NCBI GenBank assembly: GCA_021777685.1
Contig: JAJYDH010000017.1
Span: 1-25,339 of the forward strand
Length of the DNA stretch: 25,339 bases
DNA from: Planctomycetota bacterium
Lineage (GTDB): Bacteria; Planctomycetota; Planctomycetia; Isosphaerales; Isosphaeraceae
Direction of reading: 5' to 3'
Shown here: positions 1 through 8,444 of the stretch, piece after piece
How the letters are laid out: each line of letters starts with the position of its first letter
How positions within the stretch are numbered: position 1 is the stretch's first letter
Translations under genes and position numbers: made by a program
Notes under the pieces: generated by a model
What the model saw: the letters and a program-made list of their open reading frames with translations, nothing else
Told to the model about the DNA's origin: nothing
The model's database searches: none

Positions 1-23
1 ATTTATCAGACGATCCGGCCGGT

Positions 24-3000
24 TCAGTCGCCCAGGAGGTTCGGCCAGGGGTCGTTGCCGCCCTGGATGGCTTCGTCAGGGCGGGCCCCGGCCGGGATGC
101 CCAGCATCTCGGCGGCGGCGATCCGGATTCGCGACTCGACGCTCGCGGCGGTCCACGTGTCGTGCCTGGGAGGGGGCTTCCTGGCCCATTCGGGGAGGGA
201 TCGGATCAAGGCGACGACGGCCCGGGGGTCGTAGGCGGCCAGGGCCCGGAAGGTCGTCGCGTTGGCATTGTTGTCGGACGAGCTGGCCGGGTCGGCGATC
301 AGGTCGGGCAGTCGTTCGAGGGTCCCGGCGATGACCGTCGAGGCGATCTCGCGGTCGAAGCGGGCCAGGAGCATGGCCAGGACGACGGCCTCCTGGACCT
401 CCTGGGCCTTGGGCTCGGCCGTCGTCGGCCCCCGGCTGGCGGCGGCCAGCCAGATCCGCTCGGCGAGGCGGTCGGGGTCGATCCTCCCGACGACCGGCAG
501 GAGCCGGGCCATCCAGACCGACGCGGACGCATAATTCGCCCCGGCGGCGCCCGGCTGGGAGGTCGCCATCGTCCGGAGCCCGGCGAACGCCTCGTCGAGG
601 AGCTTGCGGGCCCGGTCCGGGTCGGTCCCGGCCAGCTCTCCGGCCATCAGGCCGAGCCCGAAGTGGGCGAGGGCGGGGCGGCGGAAGATGTCGGTCCGGC
701 CCGGGATGTTGAGGGTGTCGAGGACCCTCCGCGCCCGGTCGGGGTCGACCCTCGCCATCCGCCGGGCGACGCGGAGGGCGAAGCCGTCGCGGTCGTAGAG
801 GTTCGGCGAGGGGCCCGGCAGCAGCTTCTCGGCCCCGGCCGGGTCGATCGCGGCGAGCCGGAGGGCGGCCTCGGCCTCGTGGCGGCGGATCGTGTTCTCG
901 TCGGCCCGGCTGACGTTGGTCTTCCCCTTCCTCGTGAACAGGTCGCGGGCGGCCGGCAGGTCGATCGCGGCCAGGATCTCGGCGAACTGCTCGGCCTCTT
1001 GCGACCACTTATCTTTTGGCAGTGTCTCGACGATCGCCCGCCCCTCGCGGAGGATCGGCGCCGCGCGGTCGAAGGCCCCGAGGTCGAGCCAGCGGTCGGC
1101 GACCTGGCCGAGGAGGCGGAGCCGGGTCTCGGAGTTGGCGGCCTGACGGGCGTCGATCAGGGCGCGGTCGAGGAGCTTCTCGCGCGTCGGCCGGTCGGCC
1201 GGCGGCCGGAAGCCCTCCAGCGCGAGCCAGCAGGCGGCCCGCGAGGCCGGGTCGAGGTCGTCCTCGATCGCGGCGATCGCGCCGGCCGGGTCGTCCTCGA
1301 ACAGCCCGAGGGCGACCGGCGCCAGGAGGCCCGCGGGTTCGACCGCCCGGCTTTCGATCATCGACAGGACCCGGGACGGGTCGACCCGCGCCAGGGCGGG
1401 CAGGACCCGGCGCCCCTCGATCCCGAGCGATCCCGCCCGCGCCTGGGGCAGCACCGGCGCGAGCAGTTCGCGGCCGAGGGCGCGTTCCTCGGGGCGGGTC
1501 AAAGGCGAGCGGAGCGCCCTCGGGATGGAGAGCGGTGGCTCGTCCTCGACGCCCAGGCGGATCTCCACCCCCTCGGTCGCCGGGCCTGCGACCGCGCCCC
1601 CGAACCGGAACCCGGGCGCCTCGGCGAAGACCAGGGCCTCGCCCTCGACGAAGCCTCGGAGGACGAACCGGCCCGACCCGTCGGTCCGGGTCGACGACCA
1701 CGACGGGGCGTCGCCCGCCTGCATCACCGAGGCATGGGGCAGGGGCCTCCCCTCGCGGTCGACGACCCGGCCCGAGACGACGCGAAATCGCCGCGATCGC
1801 CTGAGCGCGAGGTCGGGGAGCGTCACCACGTCCGACTCGCCGAGCGGGACCCAGCCGGTCCGGGCGGGCAGGTAGCCGGGGGCCTCGACCTCGACGCGGT
1901 ATTCGCTAGGTTTGCGGTCCAGCTCCTGGGGCGTCCGGAAGGTCCCGTCGGCGGCCGTCACGATCGCGGGGTTTCCCTCGAACCGGGGCTGTTCGGGGAA
2001 GCCCGGCCGGTTGTTCTGCTCGAACCGGACCTGGACCTTGACCGGGACCCCGGCCACGGGCACGCCGCCCGGCCCGACCAGCCGGCCGGCGACGGCGACC
2101 GTCGGCATCGGGACGATCGCGACCGTCGCCGGCCCCTCCTGGCCGGCCAGGGCCTTCGCGGGAGTCTCATTCCGGCGCCCTCCCGCCCGCGCGGTGATCG
2201 CGACGTCGGAGCCGGGGCCGAGCCCCTCGATGATGAACTCGCCCCGCTCGTCGGCCCGCTCCGAATAGCGGCCCCCGCCCCCGGTCAGGCCCCCGAGCGT
2301 GAAGCTCCAGACGGCCTCGGCCGAGGCGCCGGGGACGGGCCGGCCGGTCTCGTCGACGACCCGCACTCGGAGCGGCGGCGCGGCGGGGATGGCCTCCCTC
2401 GTCGCCAGCTCGATCAGCTTCGGGCCGGGGGGCACGGTGAAGTCCTGCCAGTTCTGCCGGACGGGCACCTCGACGTAGGTCTTCGGGTAGATGAAGTGGC
2501 CGATCCTGACCTCGCCCGGGAGGGCCCGGAAGGTGTAGCGGCCCTTGTCGTCGGTCGTGACGTTGTCGCCGCCGTGGCGGGTCGTGCCGATGTAGATCAT
2601 CGTCGCCTGGACGCCCGGGACGGGCCTGCCGGTCCCGCGTTCGAGGACCAGCCCGGTCACGGTGGCGGGCGCCCGGAGCGGGATCTCCAGCGTCTGGTCC
2701 CGCCCCTCGCGGACGACAGGCCCCCGGGGGATATCGGCCACGACGGGCAGGTCGCCGGGCGGCGTGAGTTCGAGCTGGAGCCCGCCGACGGCGATCGGCG
2801 ACAGGACGAACCGGCCCTCGTCGTCGGTCGACGTCTCGACGTAGCCGGTCGTCTCGGGCTCGGCCTTCGGATCGGACCCGGTGCGGGTCCACGCGCGGAC
2901 CTTCCAGCCCTTGATGAATTTGGGGTCCTCGGCCGACAGCCGCCCCTTCACGTTCGAGACGGCGCGGAGCGCGATCCGCCTCGGCTTCTCGGGCGAGGGG

Positions 3001-3569
3001 CCGAGGAATCGCCCCTGGATGCCGAATTTCGCGGAATGGACGTCGGCATAGGCCAGCTCGTCCTGGGTGACGGCGTCGAGCACGGCCAGGCCGCCGGCGT
3101 CGGTCGTCGCCGCGGTCATCTCGGCGATGGCGTCGGGGACGAGCGTGAAGTCGGACCGGAGCCGCTCCATGAGCACCCTGGCGCCGGCAACCGGCTCGCC
3201 CTCGGGCCCCTCGACGCGGACCTCGGCCCGGCCGGGCGGTTCGAGGACGACCTTGACCGGCTCGTCGGCCTTCGGGAGCGCCTCCGGAAACCTCGTCGTC
3301 CAGGCCCGGAATCCGGGCTTCACCACCCAGAGGATCGGCGCCCGCTGGCGGTGATGGTCGCCGACCAGCGAACTCGGCCGGTCGAGCGTGAACCGCCCGC
3401 CTTCGCCCGACTTCACCCGCGCCAGGATCGGCGGGGCATAGCTCGGCAGGCCCACCAGGATGACCTCGGCCCCCGCGACCGGCTCGCCGCCCGGCCCGAC
3501 GACCGTGCCCGAGAGCGGGGTTGTCGGGACCTGGGCCAGCACGATCCACACCAGCGGCGCGATGACCAT
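24..3569 (-). CDS. Secreted protein with carboxypeptidase-regulatory-like repeats and helical C-terminal half
   Basis: The 1181-residue product starts with a short hydrophobic stretch (MVIAPLVWIVLAQVP), a probable signal peptide, so it likely works outside the cytoplasm. Residues about 18 to 675 contain around six or seven copies of a beta-sandwich pattern with the signature V.G.G.PVAGA.V, followed by T.DDKGRY.F-type strands (for example GPGGEPVAGAEVIL, GRPVPGVQA, GRPLPHASV). This is the carboxypeptidase-D regulatory-like fold, which usually serves as a structural or binding module rather than an enzyme. From about residue 685 the sequence becomes alpha-helical and Ala/Leu/Arg-rich, with repeated phrases such as VDPDRAR, TDPDRARKLLDEA and DLPAARDLF, resembling TPR/HEAT-like helical repeats. 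The start is supported by an AGGGAGGG ribosome-binding site 8 bases upstream. It is transcribed away from the cytochrome gene. The family type is clear; the function is unknown. Confidence 0.88.
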   Translation of the reverse strand: MVIAPLVWIVLAQVPTTPLSGTVVGPGGEPVAGAEVILVGLPSYAPPILARVKSGEGGRFTLDRPSSLVGDHHRQRAPILWVVKPGFRAWTTRFPEALPKADEPVKVVLEPPGRAEVRVEGPEGEPVAGARVLMERLRSDFTLVPDAIAEMTAATTDAGGLAVLDAVTQDELAYADVHSAKFGIQGRFLGPSPEKPRRIALRAVSNVKGRLSAEDPKFIKGWKVRAWTRTGSDPKAEPETTGYVETSTDDEGRFVLSPIAVGGLQLELTPPGDLPVVADIPRGPVVREGRDQTLEIPLRAPATVTGLVLERGTGRPVPGVQATMIYIGTTRHGGDNVTTDDKGRYTFRALPGEVRIGHFIYPKTYVEVPVRQNWQDFTVPPGPKLIELATREAIPAAPPLRVRVVDETGRPVPGASAEAVWSFTLGGLTGGGGRYSERADERGEFIIEGLGPGSDVAITARAGGRRNETPAKALAGQEGPATVAIVPMPTVAVAGRLVGPGGVPVAGVPVKVQVRFEQNNRPGFPEQPRFEGNPAIVTAADGTFRTPQELDRKPSEYRVEVEAPGYLPARTGWVPLGESDVVTLPDLALRRSRRFRVVSGRVVDREGRPLPHASVMQAGDAPSWSSTRTDGSGRFVLRGFVEGEALVFAEAPGFRFGGAVAGPATEGVEIRLGVEDEPPLSIPRALRSPLTRPEERALGRELLAPVLPQARAGSLGIEGRRVLPALARVDPSRVLSMIESRAVEPAGLLAPVALGLFEDDPAGAIAAIEDDLDPASRAACWLALEGFRPPADRPTREKLLDRALIDARQAANSETRLRLLGQVADRWLDLGAFDRAAPILREGRAIVETLPKDKWSQEAEQFAEILAAIDLPAARDLFTRKGKTNVSRADENTIRRHEAEAALRLAAIDPAGAEKLLPGPSPNLYDRDGFALRVARRMARVDPDRARRVLDTLNIPGRTDIFRRPALAHFGLGLMAGELAGTDPDRARKLLDEAFAGLRTMATSQPGAAGANYASASVWMARLLPVVGRIDPDRLAERIWLAAASRGPTTAEPKAQEVQEAVVLAMLLARFDREIASTVIAGTLERLPDLIADPASSSDNNANATTFRALAAYDPRAVVALIRSLPEWARKPPPRHDTWTAASVESRIRIAAAEMLGIPAGARPDEAIQGGNDPWPNLLGD

Positions 3570-3577
3570 CGGTCCGA

Positions 3578-3585
3578 CCCTCCCT
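3578..3585 (-). promoter_or_regulatory. Ribosome-binding site of the carboxypeptidase-regulatory-like gene
   Basis: Read on the minus strand this is AGGGAGGG, ending 8 bases before the ATG at 3569. It fixes the start of the gene. Confidence 0.6.
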
Positions 3586-3739
3586 GTGCGTGCCCGGGAG
3601 TTGCGATCAGGATGCCTCGGATCGCGAGTTTACGCCGGCTCGGGGGCCGGGCCAACCCCCTCGGGGGGTCCCAAACATGAGGAGAGACGTCCCCGAGCGC
3701 GTCTTCATCCATCGACGGGCCGGCCTCGGGCCCGACCGC

Positions 3740-3923
3740 GGGATCATTCAAAGGTCGATTCCACGCTGCTTGTCCCCTCTCCCCAGCCCTCTCCCGCAAG
3801 GGGAGAGGGAGCAAGACTCGGCCTTCGGCCTCGGAGATCCGCTTGCGTCCGGCCCCCTCTCCCCTTGCGGGAGAGGGCTGGGGAGAGGGGACATCGCACA
3901 ACCGGTGACTTTTGAATGACCCC
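3740..3923. repeat. 184-bp MITE-like element with nested inverted repeats
   Basis: The outer ends 3740-3756 and 3907-3923 are inverted copies of GGGRTCATTCAAARGTC, matching at 15 of 17 positions. Inside, 3773-3809 and 3855-3891 form a 37-bp inverted repeat that I read as perfect, with a 45-base loop. Each 37-bp arm has its own hairpin: a CCCTCTCCC/GGGAGAGGG stem with loop gcaag. The element fills most of the 468-base spacer between the divergent genes at 3569 and 4038. It carries no gene. The CCCTCTCCCC-type palindrome belongs to a kind of dispersed repeat often seen in GC-rich genomes. The outer ends resemble the terminal inverted repeats of a non-autonomous mobile element, though no clear target duplication is visible. 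The rest of the spacer (3570-3739 and 3924-4037) shows no clear promoter or RNA. Confidence 0.7.
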
Positions 3924-4037
3924 AGACCCGGCCACCCTTCGGTTGAATTGGCCCGGCCGATCGGTTGCAATGCCAGGACGGATCGGGCGCGCGGGGCGAT
4001 CCGGGAGGAGCTTGGCTCGCGCGTCGGAGTCTCCCCG

Positions 4038-7000
4038 TTGAACGTCCTCGCCCTCTCGGTCCTGGCCCTGGCCCTCCTCGGAGCGGCCGACGACCTCCCG
4101 CCGTCGCTCGAACAGCAGCTTTCCGCCGAGGACCCCGCCGCCCTGATGCGATCGGCCCGCGAGCGGGGAGACGCGGCCCGGGGGGCGCTGCTGTTCCACC
4201 AGCCGAGCCTCGGCTGCGCGCGGTGCCACGTCGCCGAGGGCGGGGCGAAGGCGCTCGGCCCCGACCTGGCGACGATCGGCAAGGACGCGACCGACGCCCA
4301 CCTCGTCGAGTCGATCCTGGCCCCGTCGAAGACGATCAAGAAGGGGTTCGAGACGATCGCGATCGCCCGGACCAACGGCGAGGTCGTCACCGGCCTGCTC
4401 GAATCGGACGGGGCCGACGCCGTGGTCGTCCGCGACCCCTCGGGCAAGTCCGTCTCGATCCCCCGGAAGGAGATCGAGCAGACCCAGGCGGGCCAAAGTC
4501 TCTCGCTGATGCCGGCGGGGCTGGTCAATCAGCTCGCCTCGCGCGACCAGTTCCTCGACCTCCTCCGCTACCTCCGCGAGGTCGCCGACGGCGGCCCCAT
4601 CCGCGCGGCGCAGCTCCGCCCGTCGGCGGGCCAGCTCGTGCCCGTCCTGCCGGACTACGAACGCGACCTCGACCACGCCGGCCTGATCGCCGGCCTCGGG
4701 CCCGAGAGCTACCGGCGCGGCGAGGCGATCTATCAACGCGTCTGCATTAACTGCCACGGGACGAAGGACAAACCCGGCTCCCTGCCGACCTCGCTCCGGT
4801 TCGCGTCGGGAGCCTTCAAGAACGGCGGCGACCCCTACCGGATGTACCAGACCCTCACCCTCGGCTACGGCCAGATGGCCGCGCAGGGCTGGATGGTCCC
4901 CCGCCAGAAGTACGACGTGATCCACTACATCCGCGAGGCGTACCTCAAGGCCGACAACCCCTCGCAGTACGCCCGGGTCGACCGCCCGTACCTGGATCGG
5001 CTCCCGAAGGGGTCGACGAGAGGCCCCGAGCCCTCGACCATCGAGCGATGGTCGGCGATGGACTACGGCCCGAGCCTGGCCGCGACCTACGAGGTCGGCG
5101 ACGACGGCTCGAACTTCGCCTACAAGGGCGTCGCGGTCCGGCTCGACGCCGGGCCGGGGGGCGTCTCGAGGGGGCGTCGCTGGGCGGTCTACGACCACGA
5201 CACGATGCGGCTGGCCGCAGCCTGGGAGGGCGAGGGGTTCATCGACTGGAACGGGATCAACTTCAACGGCCGACACGGCATCCACCCCCGGGTCGTCGGC
5301 CGGGTGGGCGTCGCCAACCCCGCCGGGCCCGGCTGGGCCAACCCGCTCGACGGCTCGTTCGCCGACCCCCGGCCGCCCGCCCGCGACGGCCGCCCCTACG
5401 GCCCCTTGCCCCGGTCGTGGGTCCACTATCAAGGTCAATATCGCCACGGCGACCGCGTGATCCTGGCGTACACCGTCGGCGAGACCCCGGTCCTGGAGAT
5501 GCCCGGCCTCGAAGCGACATCCGGGGCGCCCGCCTTCGCCCGGACGATCCACCTCGGGCCGAGGCCGAAGGATCTGGTCCTCCGGGTCGCCCGGCGGTCG
5601 GGATCATCCTCATTGCTCAGGCTGGATGCCGGCGGCGACGCGCCGGAGGCGGTCGTCTTCCCCGCTCCCGGCGAGAAGAAGCCCCCGGGCGAGCCCCTCC
5701 CCGTCCGGTTCCAGGGCGAGACGCGGGTCGAGGTCGAGAAGCCGGAGGACTTCGACCTGACCCGGGGCGACTACTCGATCGCCGCAAGGTTCCAGACCCG
5801 CCGGGGCGGGACCCTGTTCGCCGAGGTCCCGGGCGGCGACGAGTGGGCGCCGGACGGGAAGTCGCTGTTCGTCCGGAACGGCCGGCTGGTCTTCGACATC
5901 GGCTGGGTCGGCGCCGTCCAGTCGGGCCGGACGGTCGCCGACGGCCGATGGCACGAGGCCGTGGCCGCCGTCGAGGCCGCCACCGGCCGGGTCCGCCTCT
6001 TCGTCGACGGCAAGCTCGATCGCGAAGGCGTGCTCAAACACAGCAAGGCGCCCGCCGGGCGCTCGATCCGGATCGGCTTCACCGCCCCCGACTTCCCGAA
6101 AGAGGCGAGCTATTTCCGCGGCCAGATCGCCGAGGTCCGGTTCTATCGGACGGCCCTCCGGCCCGACGTCGCGGCGCGACTCTTCGAAGCCAACGACGCC
6201 GCCGGCCCGCCGGTCGCCCGCTGGAGGCCGGACGACGCCCGGGGCGATTTCGTGGCGGACGAGACGGGATCGGGGCACCGGGGCAGGGTGCTCGACCGGC
6301 CCGGCGCGTCCGGGGCGGAGTCCCCGATCCTCGCCGCGATCGCGCCCCGGGTCCCCGGCGGCGAATGGCTCGCGACCCCCGACGGCGACCTCCGGCTCAA
6401 GATCCCGGCGGGGTCGGACCCCGTGCAATTCACGATCGCGACGGCGAGCCTCCCCGAAGGGGCCGACCCGAAGGGACTGGCGGCCTCGATCGCGATCAAG
6501 CCGGCGCCCGACCTGTCTTCGCTGACGAAGGGCGGCCCCGCGCGGTGGCCGGACGTGATCAGGACGGCGGCGACGGTCGGGCGGTCGGACGGCCCGTTCG
6601 CGGTGGATATCCTCACCCCGCCGGACTCGAATCCCTGGCTCTGCCTGATGCGACTCACCGGCTTCGACTTCCTCCCCGACGGCAGGTCCGCCGCCGTCTG
6701 CACCTGGGACGGCGACGTCTGGCGGGTCGAAGGGCTCGACGACGTGTCGAAGGGGCTCACCTGGCGGCGGATCGCCTCGGGGCTGTTCCAGCCGCTGGGC
6801 CTGAAGGTGATCGGCGGCAAGATCCACGTCGGCTGCCGCGACCAGATCGCGATCCTCCATGACCTCAACGGCGACGGCGAGGCCGACTTCACCGAGAACT
6901 TCAACAGCGACCACCAGGTCACGGAGCACTTCCACGAGTTCGCGATGGACCTCCAGGTCGACGAGGCCGGGAACCTCTACTACGCCAAGGGGGCCCGGCA

Positions 7001-7916
7001 CGGGCTGAAGGCGGTCGTCCCGCAGCACGGGACGTTGCTCCGGGTGGCCCGCGATGGCTCGACTACCGACATCCTCGCCACCGGCTTCCGCGCCCCGAAC
7101 GGGGTCTGCGTCAACGGCGACGGGACGTTCTTCCTGACCGACCAGGAGGGATTCTGGACGCCGAAGAACCGGATCAACTGGGTGAAGCCCGGCGGATTCT
7201 ACGGCAACATGTGGGGCTATACCGACGTGACCGACCCGTCCGACTCGGCGATGGAGCCGCCCGTCTGCTGGATCACCAACGCCGTCGACCGCTCGCCGGC
7301 CGAGGTCGTCCGGGTCGAGGGCAACGGTTGGGGACCGCTCAAGGGGGCGCTGCTCAACCTGTCCTACGGCGAGGGGAAGGTCTTCGTCGTGCCCCATGAG
7401 GTGATCGACGGCCGGATGCAGGGCGGGGTCTCGGCGCTCCCGCTCCCGCCGTTCCCGACCGGCGTGATGCGCGGGCGGTTCGGCCCGGTCGACGGCCAGC
7501 TCTACGCCTGCGGGATGTTCGCCTGGGCGGGCAACCGGACCCAGGACGGCGGATTCTACCGGGTCCGCTACACCGGCAAGGCCGTCCACCTGCCGATCGG
7601 CCTGGAGGCGAAAACTCGGGGGATGCTCGTCACGTTCAGCGGCCCGATCGACCCGAAGGTCGCCGCCGACCCGTCCCGATACGCGGTCAAGACGTGGTCC
7701 CTGAAACGCTCCGAGGGCTACGGCTCGAAGCACATCGGCGAGGCGCCCTCGCGCATCCTCGCCGCGAGGCCGACCGGCGACGGGCGCGGGGTCTTTCTCG
7801 AACTCGAAGACTTCCGGCCGGCCCAGTGCATGGAGATCAGATATTCGATCCGTGGCGAGGGGGGCGAGCCGGTCGAAGGGTCCATCGACAACTCGGTCTA
7901 CAGGACGCGGGAATAA
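4038..7916 (+). CDS. Secreted di-haem cytochrome c / DUF6797 / LamG / beta-propeller protein
   Basis: Predicted product of 1292 residues. I chose the TTG at 4038 because it opens directly into a signal-peptide core (NVLALSVLALALLGAA). In-frame TTG codons at 3912 and 3948 are alternatives, and no well-spaced ribosome-binding site decides between them. Domain order: a PVC-type haem-binding domain with CARCH at residues 60-64; a second cytochrome c domain with CINCH at 236-240; a DUF6797-like region (about 336-560, with MDYGPSLAATYEV); a LamG/concanavalin-like domain (about 565-715); and a beta-propeller resembling sugar/sorbosone-dehydrogenase-like proteins (about 850-1190, with GVCVNGDGTFFLTDQEG). 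A short beta domain ends it. In this family, haem domains pass electrons from a periplasmic oxidation catalysed by a propeller domain; the substrate here is unknown. Stop and family are secure; start and substrate are not. Confidence 0.9.
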   Translation: MNVLALSVLALALLGAADDLPPSLEQQLSAEDPAALMRSARERGDAARGALLFHQPSLGCARCHVAEGGAKALGPDLATIGKDATDAHLVESILAPSKTIKKGFETIAIARTNGEVVTGLLESDGADAVVVRDPSGKSVSIPRKEIEQTQAGQSLSLMPAGLVNQLASRDQFLDLLRYLREVADGGPIRAAQLRPSAGQLVPVLPDYERDLDHAGLIAGLGPESYRRGEAIYQRVCINCHGTKDKPGSLPTSLRFASGAFKNGGDPYRMYQTLTLGYGQMAAQGWMVPRQKYDVIHYIREAYLKADNPSQYARVDRPYLDRLPKGSTRGPEPSTIERWSAMDYGPSLAATYEVGDDGSNFAYKGVAVRLDAGPGGVSRGRRWAVYDHDTMRLAAAWEGEGFIDWNGINFNGRHGIHPRVVGRVGVANPAGPGWANPLDGSFADPRPPARDGRPYGPLPRSWVHYQGQYRHGDRVILAYTVGETPVLEMPGLEATSGAPAFARTIHLGPRPKDLVLRVARRSGSSSLLRLDAGGDAPEAVVFPAPGEKKPPGEPLPVRFQGETRVEVEKPEDFDLTRGDYSIAARFQTRRGGTLFAEVPGGDEWAPDGKSLFVRNGRLVFDIGWVGAVQSGRTVADGRWHEAVAAVEAATGRVRLFVDGKLDREGVLKHSKAPAGRSIRIGFTAPDFPKEASYFRGQIAEVRFYRTALRPDVAARLFEANDAAGPPVARWRPDDARGDFVADETGSGHRGRVLDRPGASGAESPILAAIAPRVPGGEWLATPDGDLRLKIPAGSDPVQFTIATASLPEGADPKGLAASIAIKPAPDLSSLTKGGPARWPDVIRTAATVGRSDGPFAVDILTPPDSNPWLCLMRLTGFDFLPDGRSAAVCTWDGDVWRVEGLDDVSKGLTWRRIASGLFQPLGLKVIGGKIHVGCRDQIAILHDLNGDGEADFTENFNSDHQVTEHFHEFAMDLQVDEAGNLYYAKGARHGLKAVVPQHGTLLRVARDGSTTDILATGFRAPNGVCVNGDGTFFLTDQEGFWTPKNRINWVKPGGFYGNMWGYTDVTDPSDSAMEPPVCWITNAVDRSPAEVVRVEGNGWGPLKGALLNLSYGEGKVFVVPHEVIDGRMQGGVSALPLPPFPTGVMRGRFGPVDGQLYACGMFAWAGNRTQDGGFYRVRYTGKAVHLPIGLEAKTRGMLVTFSGPIDPKVAADPSRYAVKTWSLKRSEGYGSKHIGEAPSRILAARPTGDGRGVFLELEDFRPAQCMEIRYSIRGEGGEPVEGSIDNSVYRTRE

Positions 7917-8011
7917 TTTTTCGGTCGGCCGATCCTTGCCCCTTGTGTCTGGACGGTTGTGCGCCTACTCTGGGCATCGAGGTCTCTCCCACGGCCCGAG
8001 CGAGACGACCG

Positions 8012-8440
8012 ATGATCATCATCGAAGGCAAGGCGATGGGGCGGCGTCGCCCCCTGTTCGCGGACTGGTCGATCCCGATGCCGCCGGACCTCGGCGAGGG
8101 GGGCGGCGGCCTCACCTTGCGCGACCTGATCGCCCGGGTCGTCCGGGCCGAGGTGGCCGCGTTCCGCGACCGCCAGCAGGAACGCCGGCTCGCCCGCGTC
8201 CTGTCCGCCGCCGAGATCGATCAGGGAGTATCCCGAGGTAAAGTGGACATGGGCGGGCGCGACCTCGACCAGCAGGTCGACGACGAGCAGGCCGTCGGCG
8301 CGGCCCTCCAGGCGTTCGAGGACGGGATCTACCTGGTCGTCCTCGACGGCGAGGAGCTGCGCGACCTCGACCGCGCCGTCTACCTCCGGCCCGACAGCCG
8401 CGTGACCTTCATCCGCCTGGCCCTTTTGGCGGGAGGCTGA
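8012..8440 (+). CDS. Small protein with ubiquitin-like (beta-grasp) features and C-terminal Gly-Gly
   Basis: The 142-residue product is cytoplasmic, with no signal peptide or membrane segment. I recognise no named family. What can be seen: an opening strand pair (MIIIEGKAMGRRRPLFADW), a helix (LTLRDLIARVVRAEVAAF) running into a charged insert, then predicted strands (GIYLVVLDGEELRD and DSRVTFIRLALLAGG), with the protein ending exactly at Gly-Gly. That order and ending recall ThiS, MoaD and ubiquitin, whose last strand leads to an exposed GG. It is longer than those (66-90 residues) by an insert of roughly 45-50 residues. The ATG at 8012 is preferred over the one at 8036 because it retains the first strand. 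The stop is 4 bases before the DUF4132 gene. The Gly-Gly codons overlap that gene's ribosome-binding site, so the GG could be partly a nucleotide constraint. The 95-base spacer upstream holds a weak -35/-10-like pair (TTGTGT, 17 bases, TACTCT at 7943-7971). The coding call is firm; the fold is inference. Confidence 0.78.
   Translation: MIIIEGKAMGRRRPLFADWSIPMPPDLGEGGGGLTLRDLIARVVRAEVAAFRDRQQERRLARVLSAAEIDQGVSRGKVDMGGRDLDQQVDDEQAVGAALQAFEDGIYLVVLDGEELRDLDRAVYLRPDSRVTFIRLALLAGG
8431..8436 (+). promoter_or_regulatory. Ribosome-binding site of the DUF4132 gene, inside the upstream gene
   Basis: GGGAGG lies 8 bases before the ATG at 8445, within the last codons of the preceding gene (its Gly-Gly codons). 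This arrangement suggests translational coupling of the two proteins. Confidence 0.65.
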
Positions 8441-8444
8441 ACCC

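Noticed and set aside
162..3680. Long open frame of 1172 codons on the plus strand, antisense to the carboxypeptidase-regulatory-like gene
   Set aside because: Its translation is Arg/Gly/Pro/Asp-rich without any domain, typical of a mirror frame in GC-rich DNA. The minus strand has a signal peptide, recognisable domains and a ribosome-binding site.
3744..7733. Two long minus-strand open frames opposite the cytochrome gene (3744-5552 and 5610-7733)
   Set aside because: No domain or signal peptide is seen, while the plus strand has CxxCH motifs and a propeller.
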